Below, in pieces: positions 38,565-45,788 of a DNA stretch of 64,000 nt (position 1 is its first letter; every line of letters starts with the position of its first letter). The translations under genes were made by a program, and so were the position numbers. Location of the stretch: contig JAQTIF010000001.1 of assembly GCA_029433525.1 (NCBI GenBank), positions 1,612,001 to 1,676,000 on the forward strand, written 5' to 3'. A model generated the notes under the pieces. It was given only the letters and a program-made list of their open reading frames with translations. It searched no databases and had not been told where the DNA came from. This stretch comes from Enterobacteriaceae bacterium ESL0689. Lineage in GTDB: Bacteria; Pseudomonadota; Gammaproteobacteria; Enterobacterales; Enterobacteriaceae.

Positions 38565-41285
38565 ATGACTGCCAGGATGCCCGGAATCAGCTTTCCCGTC
38601 CCCGCGAATAAAAACGGTCATCCCTTTTCCTCAGCGGAAGAGCTGCTGGCGGTACTCGCCGGGGAAAGCTCAGGCCTGTATCTGGTGGGCTGTCAGGGGA
38701 TGTGGCACGGGGGTATTCACATCACCAATGCGACGGTGCCCTGGTGTGCCCTGAGCACGGACAGCGAAGAGGAGCGTAAATACTGCCGTGAGCTTTATAA
38801 GGGCGAGCAGTTTATTCGCTGTATGGCGGATGGTGAGATTGTTGCCTGGCGGATATGTGAGAGCTATGAACGTGCCGGGATTGACTGGCGTAATGAAAAA
38901 CTGCTGCTTTCAGACTCCTTTGTGCTGATAAAACACTATCTCCAGCCGGGAGAGAGTACAGCAAGCGGGCTGACGTTTTACACGCTGTATATGCACCTGG
39001 CACCGTACAGTGCTTATAAACAGCCGGGCGGCAGTTCAGACAGAAAGGTGGCGGGAGTCCAGCGTTATTACCTCAGTGCGGATGATGTGCAGGCAAAGCG
39101 GGTGGCGGGAAAACTGGAACAGGATACCCCTGTCACGCTGGGTGACAATACAGTGAGCCGCAGCAGGGACCAGCGCCAGTTTAGCGAAGTGACGCTGAAA
39201 GCCGCGGTGAGAAATGCAGAAGGAGAGGAACTCCCGGCGGGAACCAGAGTCTGGACGGTGTCAGACCGGGGAAGTCTGAAAGCAATGGATTCTGTTCCTG
39301 TTCCGTCATGGTGGGCAAAATGCGCACCTGCCTGTACCGCTCAGCCGGAAGGTGTGGTGAACTGTACCTCACGGACGGACTGGGCATACTATCTGAGCCG
39401 TGATGATGTACTGCAGAATAACAAAGCGGGCAAACTGGCGGCAGGTTTTCCGCTCTCTTACGAACCTGGCAACACGGCCCAACAGGTTACCCGTCCGGGC
39501 GGGAACCCGAATGAAGAGGCGCGGACATTCAGTCTGGTGACTCTCGGTCGCGATAAGGACAAACTGAAGAAGGGCGACCGGGTGTGGGTGGTATCAGACG
39601 GCGACAGCCTGACCCCGGTTGTGCCAGCGGCATCGGGTGGTGAACAGGGATTTAATACCGTGTGTGTACCACCGCAACCTGTCCCGGTCAGTGCCGGAGA
39701 CGGTCTCGGGCATATGGGCTTTTATCAGCTTCCGGAAGAAAACGGCAAACTTTCGCGCTACCAGGTGCATATCGAGTGCCTGAGCATGGATGATATGGAA
39801 AAGTTCCTCACTAACCCCGGCGGAGTGGGGGTGGATACGCCGGTGTATCTGACCTGGCAAAGAGAAGCGCCGCTGTATGAAAAGGGCGAGCAGGGAATGG
39901 CTGCGGGCAGCCGGAAAACCCGGACATCGGGCGTGGTGACTCTGACAAAAGTGCCGGGTGCGGATGTGCAGGGAAAGATACTGCCGGATAACCATGATGC
40001 GGCTTATTTTCAGATACGTCAGGAAGGGGGCTGGTTAGCGGCGGCCAGTGTACAGAAAGTGGCGCAGTATGCGCCGGGCGAACTGGGATTTGTGACGCTG
40101 AATCAGGCGCCGGAGAACTTTGACCTGATTGATGGCTTCAGGCGGCCGGATAATATGGTAAAGGGGATACTGGAGCATTTATACCAGGCAGCACAGGAGG
40201 AAACGCGCATCACACACATCCTGAACAAGTACAACTACCAGTGGCTGCTGGAAAGGATTGACAGTAACCGGGATGGTTATTATTCGGAGCAGGAGTACCT
40301 TCAGGCGATACATAATATCTCTTACCGCGACCATCTGTACCGTATCATCGTCAGGCATGCCAGTGAATGGTATTACGACAAGGGTGATGCGCTGCGGAAA
40401 AATTATCTGGATACCTTAACCCGGGACGCCCCGTTATGGAAAAAATATCTGGAAACGTTTCTGGACAGGATGACGTGGATGAAAGCCTTGTCTGGCAAGG
40501 GAGTGAGCCTGGGGCCGGAAGTCTGGCATATGCATCCGGTGGTGTTTCTGGAGGCGCTTAGGGATAAAAAAGGTACTATCCATATAACTCTGGACATGCT
40601 TTATTACGTCTTCAATGAGTTAAATTCACCTGCAAAACGTCTTTTTCTTCAGGAAATTGCAGATGAAATTAATAATCATGCAAGTGAATATAAATTAGAT
40701 AACATATTAAGAGTTAATCATTTCTTCGCGCAAATAAGAGAAGAAATGGGTGGTACAGCCAGTCCTGTTGAAAGTCTTAATTATAGCGAAGAAGGTTTAA
40801 AGGCTAATTTCAGATATTTTAAAATTAATCCTGTAGAAGCAAAAGAATACTCATATACAAAAGTTAATGGAAGAATTACAAAACATGCAAATGAAACTGC
40901 GATCGCTGATAGGGTGTATGCAAATAGATTAGGGAATAGAGATATTTCGTCAGGTGATGGCAGTACCTACAGAGGCAGGGGAGGTATTCATCTTACTGGA
41001 AAAAATAATTATCAGGGGTTCACTGATTACTATAAAGAATACTGGGGTGATAATGTTGATTTTATAAATAATCCTTCTTTACTTGAAGAAGGAATCTACT
41101 GTGTACGTTCGGCCATTTACTTCTGGCTTCGTGAAAAACTTTATGAGCTTGCCGATCAGGGAGATACAGATGCAATAGTAGATAAAATTACAGCAAAAGT
41201 GAATCTGAATACAAACAGTTATGCAAAACGACGGAATCATTTTAGACGAATTAAATTAAATGACATTTTTAAAGATGCTTTTTAA
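38565..41285 (+). CDS. Modular peptidoglycan-hydrolase effector, GH19-like toxic tip (probable T6SS effector)
   Basis: A 906-residue multidomain protein without a signal peptide. Residues 1-155 look like a degenerate M23/LytM fold (HGGIH at 48-52, ADGEIV at 88, YMHL at 142). Two SH3-like repeats follow, each with YYLS-x-DDV and RVW-x-VSD (about 168-237 and 275-349), then a third related unit (about 400-500). An EF-hand loop with D566, N568, D570 and E577 precedes the conserved junction WHMHPVVFLEALR (654-666). The last 240 residues are an unrelated tip with GH19 lysozyme/chitinase signatures: probable catalytic Glu in REEMGG (E727), NYSEEGLKANF and YRGRGGIHLTGKNNY. DNA turns AT-rich at the tip. 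The architecture fits an antibacterial effector; no vgrG or PAAR gene is adjacent. Confidence 0.8.
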   Translation: MTARMPGISFPVPANKNGHPFSSAEELLAVLAGESSGLYLVGCQGMWHGGIHITNATVPWCALSTDSEEERKYCRELYKGEQFIRCMADGEIVAWRICESYERAGIDWRNEKLLLSDSFVLIKHYLQPGESTASGLTFYTLYMHLAPYSAYKQPGGSSDRKVAGVQRYYLSADDVQAKRVAGKLEQDTPVTLGDNTVSRSRDQRQFSEVTLKAAVRNAEGEELPAGTRVWTVSDRGSLKAMDSVPVPSWWAKCAPACTAQPEGVVNCTSRTDWAYYLSRDDVLQNNKAGKLAAGFPLSYEPGNTAQQVTRPGGNPNEEARTFSLVTLGRDKDKLKKGDRVWVVSDGDSLTPVVPAASGGEQGFNTVCVPPQPVPVSAGDGLGHMGFYQLPEENGKLSRYQVHIECLSMDDMEKFLTNPGGVGVDTPVYLTWQREAPLYEKGEQGMAAGSRKTRTSGVVTLTKVPGADVQGKILPDNHDAAYFQIRQEGGWLAAASVQKVAQYAPGELGFVTLNQAPENFDLIDGFRRPDNMVKGILEHLYQAAQEETRITHILNKYNYQWLLERIDSNRDGYYSEQEYLQAIHNISYRDHLYRIIVRHASEWYYDKGDALRKNYLDTLTRDAPLWKKYLETFLDRMTWMKALSGKGVSLGPEVWHMHPVVFLEALRDKKGTIHITLDMLYYVFNELNSPAKRLFLQEIADEINNHASEYKLDNILRVNHFFAQIREEMGGTASPVESLNYSEEGLKANFRYFKINPVEAKEYSYTKVNGRITKHANETAIADRVYANRLGNRDISSGDGSTYRGRGGIHLTGKNNYQGFTDYYKEYWGDNVDFINNPSLLEEGIYCVRSAIYFWLREKLYELADQGDTDAIVDKITAKVNLNTNSYAKRRNHFRRIKLNDIFKDAF

Positions 41286-41305
41286 TTAAAAATCGAGGTT
41301 AATAG

Positions 41306-42046
41306 ATGACTACAATAAAGGCGGTTTTTGGTGTTGTTACGTTATGTCTGAGTGCTTATGCTACAGGCATGCCATATGTTGTAAGTAATTATAAAGGTCA
41401 TATTGAAAAATATCCTGTGCATATGTCACTCCAGTATTATGATTTCGGTAAATATATAAACGTTGAGGGGAGTTATTATTATGATAATCACAGGTCTCCT
41501 ATTGCTTTATATGGTATAAATGAATCGAATTCAATTATATTGTGTGAGGCTGTTAACGATGAAAATGTTTATAAATATATGCTCAGGGGGGAGGAGTATG
41601 ATATTTCAAAATGCCCTTTCAGATTAACGCGGAACACTTCGGGTTTATCGGGTGAGTGGCGTAATGAACGGTCAGTATTGCAAGTGAATTTAAAGGAAAT
41701 GGTCAGGTTGAGTGATGATGTGGTAACTGGAGCGTCTGAAGAGCTTGATATTCCATTCTGGGGACAGACTAAGCGACATAGTTTTATTGGTATTTATGAG
41801 ATGGGTATTAAAGGTATTGTAATTAATAAAGTGAATGTTGTTGATAAGAAAAATGGTGAGATAATTCAGGTTATCAACCCGCAGTTAAATAACTGTAACT
41901 TTGGTTTTTATATGACAACTATTTTTCAAAATATAGAGAAGGATGGTTCCCAAATTAGTCTAAATTGTTATAGTATTAGACCGGAAGTGAGTGTCAATTA
42001 TCGCTTTAATAAGAAAAATTCACGCTACAATATTGTTAATAAGTAA
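41306..42046 (+). CDS. Secreted probable immunity protein for the GH19-like tip
   Basis: A 246-residue protein with an N-terminal signal peptide (hydrophobic AVFGVVTLCLSAYA, cleavage near ATG-MP). The mature part starts with YKGHIEKYPVHMSLQYY and GSYYYD-type beta segments and has two Cys residues near residues 72 and 92. I do not recognise an enzymatic family. It lies 20 bases after the effector, is equally AT-rich, and is predicted to be periplasmic. That is where an inhibitor of a peptidoglycan hydrolase must act, so the immunity role is an inference from place and export. Confidence 0.65.
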   Translation: MTTIKAVFGVVTLCLSAYATGMPYVVSNYKGHIEKYPVHMSLQYYDFGKYINVEGSYYYDNHRSPIALYGINESNSIILCEAVNDENVYKYMLRGEEYDISKCPFRLTRNTSGLSGEWRNERSVLQVNLKEMVRLSDDVVTGASEELDIPFWGQTKRHSFIGIYEMGIKGIVINKVNVVDKKNGEIIQVINPQLNNCNFGFYMTTIFQNIEKDGSQISLNCYSIRPEVSVNYRFNKKNSRYNIVNK

Positions 42047-42074
42047 TATTGAATATATACCGTAAGACACTATC

Positions 42075-42380
42075 CATGTACTCAATAAGTACAACTACCG
42101 GTGGCTGCTGGAGATGATTGACAGTAACCGGGACGGTTATTATTCGGAGCAGGAGTACCTTCAGGCGATACATAATATTTCTTACCGCGACCATCTGTAC
42201 CGGATAATCGTCAGGCATGCCAGTGAATGGTATTACGACAAGGGTGACGCGCTGCGGAAAAAATATCTGGAAACGTTTCTGGACAGGATGACGTGGATGA
42301 AGGCTTTGTCTGACAAAGGGGGAAGACTGGGCCCGGAAGTCTGGCATATGCATCCGGTGGTGTTTCTGGAGGCGCTTCGT
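42075..42380 (+). repeat. Direct repeat of effector junction region (partner 40215-40562)
   Basis: The 306 bases at 42075-42380 match 40215-40562 of the effector gene closely, apart from a 42-base in-frame deletion between short AAAA-TATCTGG repeats. Identity ends sharply at the codon after FLEALR in both copies, where the tips differ. Recombination between the copies would replace the GH19-like tip and its immunity gene with the GH108-like tip. Confidence 0.9.
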
Positions 42381-42905
42381 GTAAAAGAAAGATGTAGAGA
42401 GCTATTCTCTAAAATATCCAGAGTCATACTTCGACATGAAGGGGGATATATTAATGATCCAAATGATCGTGGTGGTGAGACAAATATGGGAATCACTATT
42501 GCGACCTGGAGGGCGTACGCCCCTATTGATCTGGGAATCGAAGCTACTTCTGACACTCTCAGAAATATTACCAGGGAACAAGCAGAAATCATTTATTATA
42601 ATCATTATTGGGAACCTAAAGGATTCTGTAAGCTTGAAAATATCAAGATAGCCTTGATGGTTTATGATTGGACAATTACATCAGGTCGAGCCATTAAACA
42701 AATACGAAAAATGCTTCATGATGAATACAATAATCATCTAATAGTGAATAATATAATGGATGATGACATGATCCATTGTATAAACGCGGTTGAAGATCAG
42801 GAACAGTTGCTGTCACGTATTGCAGAAACCAGAAAGGACTACTACCGTTCTTTAACCATAACTAACGGTGAACCTAATACACAGATTAGATTCCTTGATG
42901 GCTGA
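42075..42905 (+). pseudogene. Orphan toxin-tip cassette: repeated junction plus GH108-like muramidase domain
   Basis: Homology to the 906-residue effector begins at the codon for HVLNKY (42075) and runs through the EF-hand and WHMHPVVFLEALR junction to 42380. After that the sequence switches to a different tip with the GH108 motif ILRHEGGYINDPNDRGGETN (probable catalytic Glu in RHEGGY). The first ATG is 42114, inside the repeat, and has no spaced ribosome site; a stop codon lies just before the repeat in frame. It therefore looks like a spare C-terminal module, not a normally expressed gene. Compared with the effector it lacks 14 codons (in-frame 42-base deletion). A 263-codon reading frame remains intact from 42114. 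Confidence 0.8.
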
Positions 42906-42933
42906 ATAAATAGAGTTAATGATTGTTTGAGGG

Positions 42934-44085
42934 GTGAGATATGAAAAAGATATTATTTTTTTAGCTTTCATTTCATTTTATTCAATGGCTAATTTTTCCG
43001 GTCATTGGGTAAATGAGAACGACTCACAATCGCTAACACTGGATTTAGTCGAAGATGGTGCTCATCTTACTGGAAATTATTGCTTTATAACTAACAACGG
43101 GAATAGAATTGACTGTTCTGAGGGTAATGACAGGAATATTAATGGTATAATAAAAAATAATATTGGAGTTGTAGACTTTGAAAGTACATTTGGGGGTATT
43201 GGTCAGGCAACCATATCAATTGAAAGGGATATGCTTAAATATACTATTACTAATTCCACCCCATTTGTAAATGCTAACATGTTTGTATCTGAAGTAATAT
43301 TATTTAAAAAGTCAGTGCAAGTCTCAGTAAAAGAATCCTCAGCACATAAAAAATACGATGCTGATATTATAATTCGATCAGCAACTGGAGGGAGCTTAAT
43401 CTTTTCACAGAAAAAAAGTGGTGGACATTATGATGAGAATTCACACGGTAATGCATGGGGTAAAATTGTTTTTTCCAGTAAAAATTACTCTGCTGATCTC
43501 AGTTGGGATGACCGGTATTACGTCGAAAATGGTTCTTCAGAACTCTCGCCTTCCGGGAGATATCTGATTGTTATTAGTGTATCAGGTGGATTTGTTGAGT
43601 TCGGAGATGGAACTTCGGAATATAAAGACAGAGCTTATTGTAGTGTTGTTGATATGAGTAATGGGTGTATTGTAAGCGACTGGGATGGATGGGCATGCTC
43701 GTATACCTGGACTGGAGGGAAAGATGTGCTGGCCAGTTCTGAAGAAGCTGATGCTGATATTTTTGATTTTAAATCTGCGCGACCTGCAATCAATAAAATG
43801 ATAAGTAAACTTTCTTTGCTTGATACCACAGAAGCAAGAAATATGCTTCGTTGTGATGCTCCCTCCAGAGAAAATATAAATAAATATCAGCAATTAGCGC
43901 GGGAAAATAAAGATAACAGAAAAATTGTCCAGAATGCAATATTATCATTCTTATACAATTGCAAAGAGGAGTCATTAATTAATAAAAAAGCAAGTTTATT
44001 CTCTGCTCCGGACAATAGCAGTCAGACTAAAAGTTACCTGATCCCGGGTGATGTATTCAATGTGTTTATTTCGTCTCAAACATAA
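42934..44085 (+). CDS. Secreted probable immunity protein for the GH108-like tip, damaged at both ends
   Basis: The frame encodes a secreted-looking protein: hydrophobic IIFLAFISFYSMA, then FSGHWVNENDSQSLTLDL and further beta-rich sequence; I recognise no enzyme family. The only good start is ATG 42941 (AGGGGTG upstream), which reads MKKILFF and then stops in a run of seven T. One more T would join it to LAFISFYSMA and give a textbook signal peptide. As the sequence stands, only GTG 42934 opens the frame, with no ribosome site. At the 3' end the IS1-family element at 44047 cuts in, and the last 12 codons are element DNA. Position suggests immunity to the preceding GH108-like module. Confidence 0.6.
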   Translation: MRYEKDIIFLAFISFYSMANFSGHWVNENDSQSLTLDLVEDGAHLTGNYCFITNNGNRIDCSEGNDRNINGIIKNNIGVVDFESTFGGIGQATISIERDMLKYTITNSTPFVNANMFVSEVILFKKSVQVSVKESSAHKKYDADIIIRSATGGSLIFSQKKSGGHYDENSHGNAWGKIVFSSKNYSADLSWDDRYYVENGSSELSPSGRYLIVISVSGGFVEFGDGTSEYKDRAYCSVVDMSNGCIVSDWDGWACSYTWTGGKDVLASSEEADADIFDFKSARPAINKMISKLSLLDTTEARNMLRCDAPSRENINKYQQLARENKDNRKIVQNAILSFLYNCKEESLINKKASLFSAPDNSSQTKSYLIPGDVFNVFISSQT

Positions 44086-44519
44086 TATTCGCGCTCAATA
44101 AAAGTACCAATGATCCTGTCATGCATTTCAAAAGATTTAGAGTACCCCAGTGTCTTACGATTCAGTCGCTTTAACCGGTTACGCAGATTCAGGTTTTCCC
44201 GTTCAATCCGCTGCGTGTAAAGCTTACCCCTGATATGTTTTTTATCCGGCAGTATGTCATATGCGCTGAAGTTATCGGTACACCAGAAGGCGACATGAAA
44301 ACCTGACAGTAATCTCAGTAACCTGCGCAGTGTCTTTTTGCTCCTGCGCCCAAAAGTAGGCGCAATAATACGTTTGAGACGAGGCTCCCACGCATACCAC
44401 AGCCAGCGTTGCTGCTTTTTACTGCCAGCAAAAGACCACATCTCATCCACTTCACAGATAAGCTGGATTTGCTGATTATCCAGCGGAAACGTGGTTACAC
44501 ATCGTGGGGCGAGTTTTTT
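44076..44519 (-). CDS. insB: IS1-family InsB frame (made as InsAB' by -1 frameshift)
   Basis: The DDE transposase part of the InsAB' fusion. After a -1 shift at AAAAAAC the reading continues LAPRCVTTFPLDN and contains the catalytic Asp in EVDEMWSFAG, the second Asp in FWCTDNFSAY, and the Glu in YTQRIERENLNLR. The frame is intact to its stop at 44076. An internal ATG at 44450 lies within EVDEMW and is not the real start. Confidence 0.88.
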   Translation of the reverse strand, partial: KKLAPRCVTTFPLDNQQIQLICEVDEMWSFAGSKKQQRWLWYAWEPRLKRIIAPTFGRRSKKTLRRLLRLLSGFHVAFWCTDNFSAYDILPDKKHIRGKLYTQRIERENLNLRNRLKRLNRKTLGYSKSFEMHDRIIGTFIEREYYV

Positions 44520-44779
44520 AAAGTGCGGACAACGGCATTAATGCTGATATGCAGAGTCCTTGCGGTATCGCGGATACCGGCATTATTCATGGCAAGGTCA
44601 ACAATTTGTTCTTTCATGCCGGGCTGGCAGGCACGGTAAGCGTAATCGACCTGGAAAGTACGGCAGCATGACTGACAGCGATAGCGCTGAAATCCAGCTT
44701 TGCCCAGACCATGCTTTTTAACGGGTTCAGTTTGTTGACAAAACGGGCATGTTACATCAATTTTAGCCATCTGGCGCAC
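44495..44779 (-). CDS. insA: IS1-family InsA (zinc-finger/HTH repressor)
   Basis: A 94-residue InsA. The N-terminal zinc finger is seen as C-x2-C...C-x2-C (VTCPFCQQ and RYRCQSCCRTF), and the C-terminal helix-turn-helix as GIRDTARTLHISINAVVRTL. InsA binds the element ends and represses transposition. It ends just past the slippery AAAAAAC (44513-44519), where a -1 shift joins it to InsB. Confidence 0.93.
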   Translation of the reverse strand: MRQMAKIDVTCPFCQQTEPVKKHGLGKAGFQRYRCQSCCRTFQVDYAYRACQPGMKEQIVDLAMNNAGIRDTARTLHISINAVVRTLKNSPHDV

Positions 44780-44871
44780 CGGTTAAAAAGAGTGATTATA
44801 CAACATGATAAACACGTTGAATACATGACCCATAAAGCGTTGCTACTGAAAATATAGTTTTTCTATGCGTT

Positions 44872-44912
44872 GGTTGTGTATTCAATATGTTGACCATGTT
44901 GAATACACAACC
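44872..44912. repeat. Inverted pair of IS1-like terminal sequences
   Basis: GGTTGTGTATTCAATATG and, inverted after a short spacer, its close complement CATGTTGAATACACAACC lie back to back. Both halves resemble the terminal repeats of the neighbouring IS1-family element (GTATTCAA core). This is probably a residue of older element ends or of a deletion between them, 42 bases beyond the intact copy. Confidence 0.7.
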
Positions 44913-45019
44913 CATGCTGACATGAATCGCATCGTCACGCTATCGGTAGCGCATGCTGATAGAGGGGCTGGCAGCGATCACGCAAACAGGATAGGCTATC
45001 AGCACAATCGGCATAGCCC

Positions 45020-45056
45020 AGTCAGCGGACAAAAGTACCTCCCTGACTGTTTTTTT
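45020..45056 (+). terminator. Possible terminator upstream of yfbU
   Basis: AGTCAG and CTGACT pair around a 17-base loop and are followed by G and seven T. The loop is long, so confidence is modest. It would end transcripts coming from the left before yfbU. Confidence 0.35.
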
Positions 45057-45089
45057 ATGCTGTCACCAGACTTTCTACAGGAGCCCATA

Positions 45090-45584
45090 ATGGAAATGAC
45101 TAACGCACAGCGCCTGATTTTATCTAATCAGTACAGGATAATGACGCTGCTTGATCCTGGTAACGCTGAACGTTACCGACGTTTACAAACCATCATTGAA
45201 CGCGGTTATGGCTTACAAATGCACGAACTGGATCATGAATTTGGTGAGCTGAGCGAAGAAACCTGCCGGACAATCATTGATATTCTGGAAATGTACCATG
45301 CGCTGTCGGTTTCCCGCGCCAATCTGAATAACGCTGACGATATTGACCTGCGGCGGATCACTTTTCCTGGTTTTGATGTCGCCACCGAAGCGCGTTTTCT
45401 GGCATATGTTCGTTTTCTGGTTAATGTCGAAGGGCGTTATAAAGACTTTGATGCCGGGACCCATGGCTTCAACTCCCAGACGCCAATGTGGGATAAATAC
45501 CAGCGGATGCTGAGCTGCTGGCATGGCTGCCCGCGGCAGTATCATTTAAGCAGCAATGAAATTAACCAGATCATTAATGCCTGA
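45090..45584 (+). CDS. yfbU: YfbU family protein
   Basis: A 164-residue UPF0304/YfbU protein, the usual length. It starts [18 protein letters not shown] and has the conserved [28 protein letters not shown] and [15 protein letters not shown] segments. In E. coli YfbU has been listed among proteins whose overproduction causes cell death, but its role is unclear. I chose ATG 45090, which has CAGGAG upstream; the frame is open much further left only by chance. The yfbV-ackA-pta genes that normally adjoin it are absent, and the rearranged junction lies just upstream. Confidence 0.95.
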   Translation: MEMTNAQRLILSNQYRIMTLLDPGNAERYRRLQTIIERGYGLQMHELDHEFGELSEETCRTIIDILEMYHALSVSRANLNNADDIDLRRITFPGFDVATEARFLAYVRFLVNVEGRYKDFDAGTHGFNSQTPMWDKYQRMLSCWHGCPRQYHLSSNEINQIINA

Positions 45585-45788
45585 CCGATCACCCTGGCTG
45601 GCGGATACCGGCTACTCTTGCTGTTCCGCCGCTGATTATTGTGCTCCATGTGTTGCTTGCTGATATCATAATAATGTCATTTTATTGTTTGTTATCACAG
45701 CGTTGCATAGATATTGCAGATATACTGCATCAAACTGATATCAAGACTGGATAAAAATTTTGCTGCTATTTTCAGACAAGGACAGGTT

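Larger units (their letters stand above)
44047..44830 (-). mobile_element. IS1-family insertion sequence, complete
   Basis: A 784-base element with imperfect terminal inverted repeats: GGTGATGTATTCAATGTGTT at the left and, inverted, GGTCATGTATTCAACGTGTT at the right. It carries insA and the insB frame with an A6C slippery site, read leftward. No 8-9 bp target duplication is visible (left flank ACCTGATCCCG, right flank CATAAAGCG), so flanking DNA may have been lost or rearranged after insertion. It interrupts the end of the probable immunity gene and sits at the junction with the yfbU block. The sequence belongs to the ISKpn14-like branch rather than classical IS1, from memory. Confidence 0.88.

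Noticed and set aside
44036..44840. Target-site duplication flanking the IS1-family element
   Set aside because: The flanks ACCTGATCCCG and CATAAAGCG do not match over 8-9 bases, so no duplication is claimed.
44865..45089. N-terminal extension of YfbU to 44865
   Set aside because: The extension runs through IS1-end sequence and a terminator-like hairpin; ATG 45090 with CAGGAG gives the conserved 164-residue protein.
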